Source: Tardibacter chloracetimidivorans | GTDB taxonomy: Bacteria > Pseudomonadota > Alphaproteobacteria > Sphingomonadales > Sphingomonadaceae | Direction: 5' to 3' | Length of the DNA stretch: 64,000 bases | Assembly (NCBI RefSeq): GCF_001890385.1 | Contig: NZ_CP018221.1 | Coordinates: forward strand, 731,501 to 795,500 | Part shown: positions 1 through 8,874 of the stretch, in pieces | Numbering within the stretch: the stretch's first letter is position 1 | Layout of the letters: every line of letters begins with the position of its first letter | The notes under the pieces: model-generated | What the model saw: the letters and a program-made list of their open reading frames with translations, nothing else | What the model was told of the DNA's origin: nothing | Databases searched by the model: none | Position numbers and translations under genes: made by a program

Positions 1-35
1 AGCAGGGAGATGCGTTCCTTGAGAGGGTCGGCCAT
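1..35 (-). CDS. Start of a prophage gene cut by the window edge
   Basis: Only the first eleven codons are visible (MADPLKERISL, leftward). The ATG follows the TAA of the preceding gene by three bases, and AGGACA in the end of that gene can serve as ribosome binding site. It continues the tail/internal virion protein operon. Nothing can be said of its function from so short a piece. Confidence 0.55.
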   Translation of the reverse strand, partial: MADPLKERISL

Positions 36-38
36 CGG

Positions 39-803
39 TTATTGTCCTAGAAGGTAAGAAAGGTCGGCGTTGTTCGGGTTAATCCGACTGCGGCGGGTGC
101 TGGGGGGCGCGTTCAGTTTCTGAGATTGAATCTGGTAGTCACGCTCATCGTCGATGCGGCTGTCCTCAGCCCGCTGGCGCAGAATGTCGATCTTCAGCTG
201 ATCGGCTGGAGAAATCGCCCTGTCCCGGTAGGTCGTGGCGATGCCTTCGTCCCACGTCGGCGGGAGGCCGAGCGCTGCGAACTGAGGATCGGAGACCACC
301 CGCTCATAGAGGGTAGCCCGTTGTTCCTTCGGTGCCTGGAGGATGGACCCCATCACCGCTCCCCGCTGCTTGATTACATCATCAGCTTTGGGTTGGTTCT
401 TGGATGCCTTCTGTTCCTCCAGGTAATTCTGGAATGCTTGGACTGGCGTGTAGGACCGCTCGCCCGTTTCGGGGTCAACCGTGATCTCGAAGGCATCGTC
501 CGGCCCGCCCAGAGTGGACTGGCGGACGTTGGCCTTCCTCAGGTCCTGTCGGCGCGACAGGATGGTATCGGCGGCGTTGGCCAGGCTCTCGCCGAAGTTT
601 CCGCCGCGCATCATCCCCGATCCGATGGCCAGAAGGGTATCGCTTCGGTTTTCCTTAGCGAACGGGTTGGTGGACCGTGTGGGTGGAGCCTTGGGCAGCC
701 TGCTCAGAAAGTCCGTGTCGGGTCCGTCAAAGACGGTTGGTTTTCTGTCGGCGTGTCCCAAGGCGCGTTGAATCCTCGGGTCATCCCATGGAAGAAGTGT
801 CAT
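39..803 (-). CDS. Probable internal virion or tail-associated protein
   Basis: This 254-residue protein starts at MTLLPWDDPRI; the open frame extends further upstream, but that part overlaps the previous gene. The start lies four bases after the preceding stop. The protein is hydrophilic, with charged helical stretches and a region around residues 60-85 rich in Gly, Met and Ala. It has no enzymatic motif or signal peptide that I recognise. Its place after fibre, adaptor and gp13-like genes suggests an ejected or internal virion component. That assignment rests on position only. Confidence 0.6.
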   Translation of the reverse strand: MTLLPWDDPRIQRALGHADRKPTVFDGPDTDFLSRLPKAPPTRSTNPFAKENRSDTLLAIGSGMMRGGNFGESLANAADTILSRRQDLRKANVRQSTLGGPDDAFEITVDPETGERSYTPVQAFQNYLEEQKASKNQPKADDVIKQRGAVMGSILQAPKEQRATLYERVVSDPQFAALGLPPTWDEGIATTYRDRAISPADQLKIDILRQRAEDSRIDDERDYQIQSQKLNAPPSTRRSRINPNNADLSYLLGQ

Positions 804-807
804 TGTG

Positions 808-1791
808 TTATTTTCCGCCGCTGAAAGCGCCCGCAGCGCCGATTGCAGCACCTGCCAGCTGCCCAAAGATATTCCCGCCGCTCTTCGTCTTCGAAGTGCC
901 GCTGGAGGTCCCGGACTGGCCCCACTGGTTCCCACCGACAATCGAATAGTACCTGTTCAACAGGTCCCAATCGCGCTGGTCCATGCCCTGCCACTTCTCG
1001 AAGTCGGCATCCATCTGGCCCTGTCGGTCTGCCTGGTCGATCATGCCCGCCTGGGTCATCTTGTCGAATGCGCCCATGGTCATGTCGTTACCAGCCGTCA
1101 TCGCGCCGATGCCCTGACCTGTCAGGTTGCTGGCGAGTCCGGCTGAGGTGCTGAGAGCCCCCAGCTTGGCCGCACGGTCGCCCTGAGCCAGCGAGAGGCC
1201 GCGATTGTACGCATCGCCCCTCAGAGTAGCGGAGATGTCTGCGATGCGGTCCTCAGCGCCTCTACGGGCAATTCCGGCCGCAACGCCCGCACGGGAGCTG
1301 TTGATGCCTCCGGTGGCTGTCGCCTGCCGGTCGATGCCGGGGAGCGTCTCCTCGTTGAGGTTACGGACCACATCCCTGGAGTTGGCGTCGATCATGCCTT
1401 GGACGTGAGGGTTGTCCGCGTACTGTTGGGCGGCCTTGATGTTGGCTGTGGTCGCGTTCTCGCCTGCTAGGGACGTGAAGGCGTCAAGGGCCGAGAGGGC
1501 GCGTGAGGAGCCTGAGGAGGCGAGATTGGAGCCGATGGAGCTGATGGTCCCCGCGTTACCCATGGCCGTGGAGCCCGCGTAGGCTTTAAGGCGCTCAAGG
1601 GTGCTTCGGGTATCCGCGTCCATCCCGGCGTAGGTCTCGCCCTCGTAATAGGGGGAACCGGCCGAGCTTCCGTAGATGCGCTGTGCTTCGCCGAACGTCT
1701 GGTCCAGCCATGGCTTCTGCCAGCTGCTAGGACCCGTATCGAACTTTTCGTTGGTGGTTGTCTTTTGTGAACCGCCGAAGAGGCCGCCCAT
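808..1791 (-). CDS. Probable phage DNA-ejection/internal virion protein
   Basis: The protein has 327 residues. It opens with a Gly-rich MGGLFGGS segment, then a WQKPWLDQTFGEAQRIY stretch and a PYYEGETYAG motif, which I recognise from podovirus virion proteins of the ejection class. The middle is a long Ala/Ser/Gly-rich helical region, and the C-terminus is a glycine-rich hydrophobic tail (residues about 300-327) able to insert in a membrane. This composition fits a protein that leaves the particle during infection. It lies between a gp13-like gene and another virion candidate. No catalytic motif is seen, so the call is by pattern and context. Confidence 0.55.
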   Translation of the reverse strand: MGGLFGGSQKTTTNEKFDTGPSSWQKPWLDQTFGEAQRIYGSSAGSPYYEGETYAGMDADTRSTLERLKAYAGSTAMGNAGTISSIGSNLASSGSSRALSALDAFTSLAGENATTANIKAAQQYADNPHVQGMIDANSRDVVRNLNEETLPGIDRQATATGGINSSRAGVAAGIARRGAEDRIADISATLRGDAYNRGLSLAQGDRAAKLGALSTSAGLASNLTGQGIGAMTAGNDMTMGAFDKMTQAGMIDQADRQGQMDADFEKWQGMDQRDWDLLNRYYSIVGGNQWGQSGTSSGTSKTKSGGNIFGQLAGAAIGAAGAFSGGK

Positions 1792-1799
1792 AGTTATTC

Positions 1800-2117
1800 C
1801 TAGATGCTATAGATTTCCATGGGTCGGCCTTTCTTGTCCTTGTAGGACGCGGCGTATTTGAAGCCCATGCGGTTGAGAAACTTGAAGTGCTTGCGATCCT
1901 CGGGAGGATGAAGCGCGTATATTGGTCCCCCATGTAAATCACGGAGAGAGCCTAAATCTTGCGTCAGGCGGCCGAAGACGCCTTTCGTCCATGGGACATG
2001 CACAAGACAGTGAATGAATGTGTGGTCGCGGGTCGCTTGCTCCAGGAACACTGTGTATTCCGAGCGGCGAATTACCGGGACTTTGAACTGGTGATCAGGT
2101 ACGACAGGAACTCCCAT
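1800..2117 (-). CDS. GNAT-fold-like small virion protein, T7 gp13-like
   Basis: This 105-residue protein ends in a pattern typical of a GNAT C-terminal half: IYALHPPEDRKHFKFLNRMGF, then a short strand and MEIYSI. T7 gp13, a small protein needed for virion morphogenesis, has the same kind of ending (a residue run before RFLKTIG and a final strand). The HPP-RKHFKFL-MGF segment would be the acyl-CoA loop in an active acetyltransferase. Activity is uncertain. Its place before the internal-protein genes supports the gp13 analogy. Confidence 0.5.
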   Translation of the reverse strand: MGVPVVPDHQFKVPVIRRSEYTVFLEQATRDHTFIHCLVHVPWTKGVFGRLTQDLGSLRDLHGGPIYALHPPEDRKHFKFLNRMGFKYAASYKDKKGRPMEIYSI

Positions 2118-2155
2118 GGTGACTGAAAGCTCCTGTCGAAATCTGATTGTTGGTG

Positions 2156-3727
2156 TTAAGCGGCTTCGAGAGCCGCCAGTCGGGCCTCAATGGCATTAAG
2201 TCGCGCCTCGGCATCGTCTGCCCGCGCCTTCTCGCGCTTGGCGATATGCTGAAGGGCTACGACCATGCGCTCATACTGGACGCCGTCAGCGACCGGCTCC
2301 GGCAGCTGGACCAGCTCCGGCTCCTGGCCGTTGGCGAGAATCGCGGCGTATTCCTGCGTCTTCCAGTGGACCCAACGAGGGTCTATCTGGGCGACGTCCT
2401 CTGCCCCGAAGCCATAGTAGGTCCAGTCCTGGTTATCGGCCTCGCATTTTGACTTGTAGAAGATTCCGTCAAGGTCGAGGAGCTTGTAGGCCCATTCGTC
2501 AGCTATTGGCTCCAAGACGTTCTTGTAGCGGAGCGACGATGTGGACCTATTGAACGAACCATCGGTGTGGACATACATATTCGCCGCGTTGGCGGTGGTT
2601 GCTGAGTATGTTCCGGTAGAAGTTATTGTCCCGCTGGAATCGAGGCGGATGGCGAGGACGCCCGCCGCCCCGTAAATGTCCAACATTCCGCCGCCGAAAG
2701 CGTTCTGTACCAGCCTCATTCGGTCGGCAAATGTCACGTCGCCGCCCGCCGCGCCGGAAGCGCCGAAGGACCAATAGAAGGACCCACTATCGGCCAACAT
2801 AAGGGTCGACGAGGTTGCCCCTTGGGGGCGCTTCCACACCGTACCATTATGATAGGCGTTGACGCCCAACACCAGGGTTGTTCCGCCCGATCCGGCGATG
2901 AAGTTTGCGCCGTTACCGAGGTTCAGGGCTTTGAAGCTCCCGGACCACGGAGCGGGGGTGGTGACAATCCCCACGTGGCCACCCACCGGGTCGATGTTCA
3001 GCGGAAGAGCGACGATGCCGCCAGAGGGGCCGCGCCCAAGGACCGTTGAGGCCGTCAGGGCCACCTTGGTAGGAGTGGAAGCCCCTGAGGAGGTGAGGAC
3101 CTGGTCGGCCGCGTCGAAGGTCGATTTGTCGATCTTGGCGGCGATGGCTGCTGCCTGTGCTGTCGAGACCGGCTTATCAGCGTCCGACGTGTTGTCGACC
3201 TGATCGAGCCCCACGTCCGCCTTGGTTAGCGCCGCGATTGCGTCGGCCACCTCGGAGGCGGCAGCTGCGGCGCTTGAGGCCGCGTTGGTTTCGCTCGTGG
3301 AGGCGTTGGCTTCACTGGCGGCGGCGTTCGCCTCGCTCGTGGCGGCAGCGGCAGCGCTTGAGGAAGCGGCACCGGCCGAAGCGTCGGCTTCAGCGGCCTT
3401 GGTGGTCGCCGTAGCTGCCTCTGCGGCGGCCGTTACTGCCGAAGCGTCGGCTTCAGCGGCCTTGGTGGTCGCCGTAGCGGCGCTGGCCGCAGCGTTGGAC
3501 TCTGAGGTCGCCGCAGCGGTCTCTGACGCCGCAGCCGCGAGGGCGGCGGTCTCTGCATCACTTTCGGAGCTGGCAGCTGCCGTAGCGGACGCAGCGGCGT
3601 CAGTGGCCTTGGTGGTGGCGATGGACGCCTGTTCGGTTGCGATGGCTACCTGCTCGGCGGCCACCTCAGTGGCGGTCTTAACCTGGTCCTTGTCGATCCC
3701 AGTGTCCTGGTAGAAGGACGAACCCAT
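2156..3727 (-). CDS. Tail fibre with Ala-rich stalk and S74 auto-chaperone domain
   Basis: The 523-residue protein has three parts. Residues about 10-170 are a low-complexity Ala/Ser/Thr/Glu stalk of repeated TKAAEADAS/SEANAAAS units, expected to form a trimeric helical or coiled-coil shaft. The middle (about 190-390) is a beta-rich, Gly-rich receptor or shaft part. From about residue 395 comes a peptidase S74 intramolecular chaperone with the SSLRYK catalytic Ser-Lys pattern, a YYGFGAEDVA motif and a terminal coiled coil (KREKARADDAEARLNAIEA). In the family this chaperone trimerises the fibre and then cuts itself off. The gene abuts the adaptor gene, whose last base it shares. Confidence 0.85.
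   Translation of the reverse strand: MGSSFYQDTGIDKDQVKTATEVAAEQVAIATEQASIATTKATDAAASATAAASSESDAETAALAAAASETAAATSESNAAASAATATTKAAEADASAVTAAAEAATATTKAAEADASAGAASSSAAAAATSEANAAASEANASTSETNAASSAAAAASEVADAIAALTKADVGLDQVDNTSDADKPVSTAQAAAIAAKIDKSTFDAADQVLTSSGASTPTKVALTASTVLGRGPSGGIVALPLNIDPVGGHVGIVTTPAPWSGSFKALNLGNGANFIAGSGGTTLVLGVNAYHNGTVWKRPQGATSSTLMLADSGSFYWSFGASGAAGGDVTFADRMRLVQNAFGGGMLDIYGAAGVLAIRLDSSGTITSTGTYSATTANAANMYVHTDGSFNRSTSSLRYKNVLEPIADEWAYKLLDLDGIFYKSKCEADNQDWTYYGFGAEDVAQIDPRWVHWKTQEYAAILANGQEPELVQLPEPVADGVQYERMVVALQHIAKREKARADDAEARLNAIEARLAALEAA
3375..3477 (-). repeat. 40-bp direct repeat in the fibre stalk
   Basis: Positions 3375-3414 and 3438-3477 are identical over 40 bases, 63 bases apart. 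Both encode the same TATTKAAEADAS-type stalk unit. Exact DNA identity, rather than only protein similarity, suggests a recent duplication or slippage that lengthened the fibre shaft. Confidence 0.9.
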
Positions 3728-4329
3728 TAGTATTCCTCATTGGCTGCGGCCGGGGCCACAGACATGGGACCAGCAAAAGCATCGCTGATGCCCTGGGCGG
3801 TCAGCTCTGCGGCGCACTCGGCGGACTTGTCGGCGAACCTGGAGAGGCGCTCGTCCTCGTAGAAGTCGGCGGCCAGCTCTGCGGCCCCGTACAGGACCGC
3901 ATCTTCAGCGGCCTGTGCCCACATGTTCTCATCGGCGTCGGTGACCATTCGGTCCTCAGCGCCGTAATAATGGAGAGACACGACCGTGCCTTCGGCTGGT
4001 TCCGGGCGGAACTTGTACTGGCCCCTGATCTTCACGAAGACCTTGGGCGTCAGCCCGTACTTCGTCCAGGTCAGAAAGCGGCGCATGTCGACTTGCTCAA
4101 GCTCCACGTCGTCGACGTAGAGGTTTGCAAGCTCCAGGAAGTCGGTCGGCAGGTCGATGTCGGGACTATCCGTTATCGTGTACTCGACCAGGCGTTCCAT
4201 GAAGGGAAGCCGGACGTTCCGCTCAAGCCGGTCGACCGCGCGGTTGATGAACCTACCGGCACGAGCTGGGGTAAGGTCCTTGCGATTGATGAGGGCGATC
4301 AGGTCGTCCTTCAGCTCGCCGAAGTTCAT
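3727..4329 (-). CDS. Phage head-tail adaptor, SU10 adaptor type
   Basis: The 200-residue protein starts MNFGELKDDLIALINR, followed by an AGRFINRAVDRLERNVRLPF helix pair. This is the usual N-terminus of the podovirus SU10-type adaptor family. Such proteins form a dodecameric ring between portal and tail nozzle. The length fits the family. The mid-part (IRGQYKFRPEP, VSLHYYGAEDRM) is the expected beta-domain and the C-terminus is helical. In T7 the adaptor precedes the nozzle gene; here it follows it in the direction of transcription. Confidence 0.8.
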   Translation of the reverse strand: MNFGELKDDLIALINRKDLTPARAGRFINRAVDRLERNVRLPFMERLVEYTITDSPDIDLPTDFLELANLYVDDVELEQVDMRRFLTWTKYGLTPKVFVKIRGQYKFRPEPAEGTVVSLHYYGAEDRMVTDADENMWAQAAEDAVLYGAAELAADFYEDERLSRFADKSAECAAELTAQGISDAFAGPMSVAPAAANEEY

Positions 4330-4364
4330 TGGTTATTCCGTGTGTGCGTTGAGGGGCAGCGGCC

Positions 4365-5351
4365 TCAACCCACCTTCGTGGAGAGGGCCATGCCGTAAAT
4401 GTTGGTGGCAGTCGCGCCCGAGACTGACGCGGGGGCGACTGAGCCGGGGAGGTCCTTGCCTGCCATCCATCTGTAATCGTAGGAGCCGTCTGCGGGCGGC
4501 GTGTCGATGTACTGGGTGGTCGCGGAGACGCCGATGGTATGGCCAGCGCTCTCTAGGACTCCGTCGTCATCGTATTCGACGACCCCGTTCGCGTACATCG
4601 GCCAACTGTGGATGGTGGTCCACGTTCCAGAACCTGCGGGCCTTCTCTGGAGCCACCCGTAAAGGCGGGATACCCCGAAAGACAGCGCCCCAGGATTTCC
4701 TGAGATATTCGCAGATAGGATCAGGTGGACGTAGCCTCCCTGCGAGACTTTCACCGGCAGTCCTGCCAGCGTGACCATGAGGTTACCGGCATCGGTAGCT
4801 GTTACGCCAGTCGCGGAAGCCGAGACGACCTTGTTGATGACGTCTTCGGACAGCTTGTTGGCGTCGATGGCCTGGTTCTGGATGACCGCGTTCTTGATGT
4901 ACGTGGTGCCGCCGCTGACCTCGAAGACGTATTCGCCGTCCTCACCGACCGCGAAGCGGCTGGCGTCAACGATGAACTCGCTTTCAGCGCCGTTGATCTT
5001 GAAGCCGGTAACCTTGCCGTTGACGTCGACCGTCAGGCGGGCGGTGGCCTCGTCGCCGTTCTCGGAACTGAGAAGGAACTCAATACTCGACTCGTTATCG
5101 TCCACCCTGGTGGATACCGTGGTGACCGAGGCCGCCAGGGCACTGTCCGCATCGGCGCGGACGATTGCCTCTTCAGTGACTCGCGCCGCTGCCGAGCTGT
5201 CGGCCGCTACGGCCATGTTGTCGAAGCTGTTCTGGAGCTTCTCCAACTCGTCGTCGACGTACTGGCCGAGGCTCTCGGGCATGGTGGGCCTGATCCCCCG
5301 GACGTACCTCGGGTAATCCAGGGGATTGGTGGTTTGCGATGGGTTCGCCAC
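4365..5351 (-). CDS. Tail tip/fibre protein with a J-like DUF1983 module
   Basis: The 328-residue protein begins with a short anchor (about 1-45) that includes RYVRGIRPTMPESLGQYVDD, continues with a helical linker, and from about residue 90 carries a segment ending IKNAVIQNQAIDANKLSEDVI. This is the pattern of the DUF1983 region in phage host-specificity proteins of the J type. The C-terminal part (about 200-328) is beta-rich with SASATG and YDYRWMAGK stretches. It lies between nozzle and adaptor genes and is probably a receptor-contacting part of the tail. Confidence 0.7.
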   Translation of the reverse strand: MANPSQTTNPLDYPRYVRGIRPTMPESLGQYVDDELEKLQNSFDNMAVAADSSAAARVTEEAIVRADADSALAASVTTVSTRVDDNESSIEFLLSSENGDEATARLTVDVNGKVTGFKINGAESEFIVDASRFAVGEDGEYVFEVSGGTTYIKNAVIQNQAIDANKLSEDVINKVVSASATGVTATDAGNLMVTLAGLPVKVSQGGYVHLILSANISGNPGALSFGVSRLYGWLQRRPAGSGTWTTIHSWPMYANGVVEYDDDGVLESAGHTIGVSATTQYIDTPPADGSYDYRWMAGKDLPGSVAPASVSGATATNIYGMALSTKVG

Positions 5352-5356
5352 GCGGT

Positions 5357-6988
5357 TTATCTCCTACCGCGCAGCGAGACCTTCAGGTCGAACCCGGAGA
5401 ACGTGAAGTCCGTGGGGCCGTCGTGATACAGTCGGTACGCCAGGTACCTTCCGGCTTCTCGAATATCCACCTTGTTGTCGGTGCGCGGGTCATAAGTCGT
5501 TGTGTCGGACCAAAGGGGCTCGTGGCCCACAATGTCTGATGCGCCGAACTGGAACGAGACGTTAGAAACCTCGCCCCGAACTCCTAACTGCGGATAGATG
5601 GCTTGGAGGACCTTATAGAGCGTCAGGTCCGCCCCGATCTCGTCGAGGTCGATGCCGACACGCTCCACAAAGGACGGCATGGGGACTTCAGGTTCCAGTG
5701 GCTTGACCAGACGGCCGCCCGTGAACAGGTCGAGGCCGTAGATGCGGCTCTCGGTAAGTCCAATGGAGCTGTCGGCCGGGGCCACGAAGATGGCATGAAG
5801 GTCCTTGTCGTCCTCGTTGGACACATAGGACCCGCCCATCTCCTGATAGGAGCTGTCCATCACGTCGTTGTAGCTCAACGCGGAGCTGACGGTCGAAAGG
5901 CAGCCTGAAGTCACATTCGGGAGGTCGTAGAACGTCCAGTTATCGAGCCGGTAGTTGTAGACCGCCGCCCGATTGCAGCCGAGGCCGCCTTGGAACCGTG
6001 CGAACCTGTCGCCCGAATGGTAGCAAAAATGGATCTCATTCAGCCGAGGGTCGTGGTTGACGAAGGCCAGCCAGGACTTCCCGTAGTTGAGGGACTGAAA
6101 GACGAAATCCTTGTCCTTGCCGTGGATGATGGACTTCTTGGTCGAGCCATCGTGCAGGTAGATGTCGTCCTTATCGAAGACGTAGTGCAGCCCGTCGATC
6201 TGGACGACACAATTCTGGTTCAGGATGCCGACCTTGTCGAAGAGCTTGCGCCAGCGGAACAGGTAGTTGCCGCCGATATAGTCCATCGTCCACACTTCGC
6301 CCCTTCCGTAGAGGATGAAGCTGTCCCGGAGGCCGAGGCCGTCAATTATCTCCACCTTCATCTCGTTGATGACGCTCTCGCCTGCCGAGTTGGTGGTGGA
6401 CTCATGGTCCCAGGAGCCCGGAGCCGAGCCGTAGCCGGTTAGGTCGGACCATTTGACCATGGTGGGGTAGTTGACAGCGCCCTTGGTGACGTTGAGCGCC
6501 ACCAGGAAGTCCTTGTAGGTCCTCAGGGAGGCGCACCGCCACCCGGCGTCCCAGTTGGGCAGCGTCGAGTAGATCGCGTCTCCGGGGAGCTTATGGAGCG
6601 GTGCGTGGCTCTTGCGGTTCAGGTAGCTGACGCCGCCGAGGAACGTGTGTGTAAACGGCATCTCCAGGTCAGCGCCCGTGAAGCCTGTGGGGCTGAGGTC
6701 GCTCTCGGTATTCCCGATAACCTGCTTGATGGTCGCCATGTCCTTGGACACCGCAACGATGCCCTCATAGGACGAGGACACCGGAGGTAGCGAGAACATG
6801 AAGGCTGGAGAGAAGCCGGTTTCATACTCGTAGACCCGGCGAATGACCGGACCCCGAGTGATCTTCCCGTTCTCGAAGCGGACGTTGACGCCAGCCGAAA
6901 GGGCGGCCGGTGGGAGGTCGTAGGGATTGATGTCCGCAATGATCCCAACGGACCCAAGCCCCCTGACGGGGAGCGTAGCGTTGGGCAT
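5357..6988 (-). CDS. Tail nozzle / tail tubular protein B analogue
   Basis: The 543-residue protein has an N-terminus of podovirus nozzle type (MPNATLPVRGLGSVGI, DINPYDLPPAALSAGVNVRF, then GKITRGP). The body is a series of beta-strands with repeated W/F-D/G patterns (VYNYRLDNWTFYDLP, LYGRGEVWTMDY), consistent with the beta-propeller of T7 gp12 and P22 gp10-class proteins. These form the tube below the adaptor through which DNA exits. Six bases separate its stop from the next gene. Confidence 0.75.
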   Translation of the reverse strand: MPNATLPVRGLGSVGIIADINPYDLPPAALSAGVNVRFENGKITRGPVIRRVYEYETGFSPAFMFSLPPVSSSYEGIVAVSKDMATIKQVIGNTESDLSPTGFTGADLEMPFTHTFLGGVSYLNRKSHAPLHKLPGDAIYSTLPNWDAGWRCASLRTYKDFLVALNVTKGAVNYPTMVKWSDLTGYGSAPGSWDHESTTNSAGESVINEMKVEIIDGLGLRDSFILYGRGEVWTMDYIGGNYLFRWRKLFDKVGILNQNCVVQIDGLHYVFDKDDIYLHDGSTKKSIIHGKDKDFVFQSLNYGKSWLAFVNHDPRLNEIHFCYHSGDRFARFQGGLGCNRAAVYNYRLDNWTFYDLPNVTSGCLSTVSSALSYNDVMDSSYQEMGGSYVSNEDDKDLHAIFVAPADSSIGLTESRIYGLDLFTGGRLVKPLEPEVPMPSFVERVGIDLDEIGADLTLYKVLQAIYPQLGVRGEVSNVSFQFGASDIVGHEPLWSDTTTYDPRTDNKVDIREAGRYLAYRLYHDGPTDFTFSGFDLKVSLRGRR

Positions 6989-6993
6989 TGAAC

Positions 6994-7794
6994 CTAGACT
7001 TTCATGATGAAATTGCAGGCCACGTAGGGCGGAAGGGTCGGAACGGTAACGCTGTGGTTGTGATCAGCCTCTTCGTCCGTCTCGGCCGTATGGCTGTGGC
7101 TTCCGCCGCTGTTGACCGTCAGGCCGTGAGTGTGCGCCTGGCCCGAACCGACCTCAGAGGTCTTGCCGAGCGTCGGCGTCCCTGCGGCGCTGTTGAGGAT
7201 GTATTCGGTGTCGCCACCGGCCGTCCGTTCCTGCGAAAGGCTGTTGCTGCCCGTGAGGGTATCGTTGCCGATCCCGGAGACCACGTTAAGGTGGCTGTGG
7301 GCCGGAAGCTCGGCGGTCGTGAGCGCATGGCCGCTGACCGAGCCTGTATGGCTGTGAGCGCCGCCAGCATCGACCGTGACACCGTGGCTATGGGCTCCGC
7401 CGTCTCCGGTGTTGACGTTGGCTTCCGCCGCGCCTCCGGTGGCCGAGAGCGCGTAAGTGTCGCTGACGCCCAGGAGGAACCGACCGCGAAGATCGGGGGT
7501 CGTGATGTTCCCGGTACCGTCCGTCCGGGCAACTGTCCGGCCATCGCAAAGCGCCCATCCGGTCGCAATGTCCTCTTCGGCACCGAAGAAAGACACGACG
7601 CTGCCGACAGGCATCTCAAAGAGGCTCGACAGGGCCGCCTGGTCTGCGGTGACGGGACCGTCAATGTTCGGGAAGGTCGCCTTCAGGGCAGCCTTGATGA
7701 TGCGGAGGTGACTGGCAGCTTCCCCTTGCGGGTCCGTATCGGGCGGATAGCTGACATTGAGGTCGTTAATGTATTCTGCGGTCTCGATGGGCAC
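6994..7794 (-). CDS. Tail collar/fibre protein, first gene of the structural operon
   Basis: The 266-residue protein starts with a virion-anchoring segment (MPIETAEYINDLNVSYPPDT, HLRIIKAALKATFPNI). From about residue 65 it has a phage tail-collar domain: MPVGSVVSFFG, ATGWALCDGRTV, TPDLRGRFLLG. The rest is a His/Ser/Gly-rich beta region with AHSHGVTV, SHSHTA and HNHSVTVP repeats, typical of metal-binding fibre tips, ending ACNFIMKV. It is the first gene after a roughly 250-base leader downstream of a predicted phage promoter at 8046-8070. Confidence 0.8.
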   Translation of the reverse strand: MPIETAEYINDLNVSYPPDTDPQGEAASHLRIIKAALKATFPNIDGPVTADQAALSSLFEMPVGSVVSFFGAEEDIATGWALCDGRTVARTDGTGNITTPDLRGRFLLGVSDTYALSATGGAAEANVNTGDGGAHSHGVTVDAGGAHSHTGSVSGHALTTAELPAHSHLNVVSGIGNDTLTGSNSLSQERTAGGDTEYILNSAAGTPTLGKTSEVGSGQAHTHGLTVNSGGSHSHTAETDEEADHNHSVTVPTLPPYVACNFIMKV

Positions 7795-8045
7795 CGATAG
7801 GTCTCGCGGGGTATGAAGGGGCTTAAGGGGAGCGAGGCGCTAGGCCATCAGCTCCCCCAGGCGTGGAAAGGTCCTCATCGGATGGAGGACACCAATGATC
7901 TGGATGCAATCGGCAGCTTTGGGGGACTATAGGGGGCTTTAGGTTACTTTAAGGGGCTTAAGGGGCTTAGAGTTCCTTAAGGGGTGATCTCATCATGATT
8001 GATGATCACCTTCCCTTGGGTTTCCTTCAGGTGACCTTAAGGGTC

Positions 8046-8070
8046 CCGGATAGTTGCCGATTGTGGAATG
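8046..8070 (-). promoter_or_regulatory. Predicted phage-RNAP promoter for the structural operon
   Basis: Read leftward, the site is ATTCCACAATCGGCAACTAT followed by CCGG. It matches the proposed consensus TCCACANTCGGCAAYAATCC closely. It lies upstream of the leftward tail genes and directly next to the 22-base operator candidate. The promoter role is inferred from recurrence of the motif. Confidence 0.6.
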
Positions 8071-8071
8071 T

Positions 8072-8093
8072 TGTGCATACGTCTGCACTAATG
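8072..8093. promoter_or_regulatory. Candidate operator, copy 1 of a 22-base element
   Basis: The 22 bases are identical to 27840-27861. The core GTGCATACGTCTGCAC has inverted arms GTGCA and TGCAC around six bases. It sits immediately upstream of a predicted leftward phage promoter. An exact 22-base match 19.8 kb away in non-coding DNA, with dyad symmetry, suggests a shared repressor or activator site. Confidence 0.6.
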
Positions 8094-8187
8094 GCAACTC
8101 ATTGATTTTTCAGACTTTTAGTAACATAGGGTCCCTTGTGGTTCTTGAGGCCCCAGCTACTACATATTGTGTCGTTTAGGTTCATTC

Positions 8188-8373
8188 GGTACCATCGGCC
8201 TCCCGAGCATGGGACCCAAAAATAATCGGGCGAAAATGGCCTCAGCGAGCCACAGAAAACGGCGGATTTCCGTGATAGTCCGACCGGCCCAAAAATCCCC
8301 CAGCGAAACCCCGAGTTTCAAATCGCAATCGCCACGATCCGCGCGGTACCATCGGCCCGGCGAGGAGGGACCC
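8188..8373. repeat. Two imperfect 30-base direct repeats in the control region
   Basis: Positions 8188-8217 and 8345-8373 share GGTACCATCGGCC, then a variable centre with CGAG, then GGGACCC. They lie 157 bases apart in non-coding DNA. The inner GGTACC is self-complementary. They may be binding sites for a phage or host protein. Confidence 0.6.
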
Positions 8374-8832
8374 GCAGGCCGACATTGGACATTCAATCCC
8401 TCGGAGACCCGCAGAAATCCGTGGGTTTCTCGGTGTGACGTCGTGTAAACGTAACGCCATGTCACGCCCCTGAATGCCTGGGACATTAGGCTCGATCAGC
8501 ATCAAAGCCAATCGGTCTGGCCTGCCAGGCATTAGGGCCATTACCCCACCGCATTCTCCCCCACCATGGCGCAATCCCCCTGATTTCCGTGGGTTGACGC
8601 TGGATGCCTGATCCTCTGCGTCCCCCACCGGCCGGGCGGGCGAGGAGTTAGCGCCCAGGATTGATCGACTGGGTCGAACAATCAGCGAGGGACTATTCGA
8701 TTTTCTCGATAAGTTGAAGGGCATCAGGAGGCCTGAAGGGACGAAAAGCCCCGAAAGCCGGGCGTTCTGCCCCCATCGTACTGATCGCCCCTCTCGATCT
8801 CCATTGATTCAAAAAATAAATCACTCTCGCCT

Positions 8833-8874
8833 CATGTGGACTATTGCCATGTGTGGATTGTTCCCGTATGTGGA
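8833..8874 (-). promoter_or_regulatory. Tandem promoter-like motifs with 17-base period
   Basis: Read leftward, TCCACA occurs three times with a 17-base period, giving two overlapping matches to the proposed phage promoter (8851-8874 and 8833-8857), each about 16 of 20. They point away from the plus-strand cassette that starts at 8906 and into the control region. Some TCCACA parts also resemble DnaA boxes, so an origin role is possible. Confidence 0.4.

Noticed and set aside
7927-7935. CTATAGGGG resembles the core of the T7 late promoter
   Set aside because: Only the short core matches, it faces away from the tail operon, and it does not recur. The TCCACA...CGGC motif is the better phage promoter candidate.
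8160-8724. Long leftward open frames in the control region
   Set aside because: Composition is Arg/Pro/Gly-rich as in shadow frames of GC-rich DNA, there is no ribosome site, and repeats dominate the region.
8833-8874. TCCACA repeats as a DnaA-box cluster only
   Set aside because: No unit has the full TTATCCACA and the central CGGC/GGGAA part matches the phage promoter motif; kept as an alternative, not called an origin.
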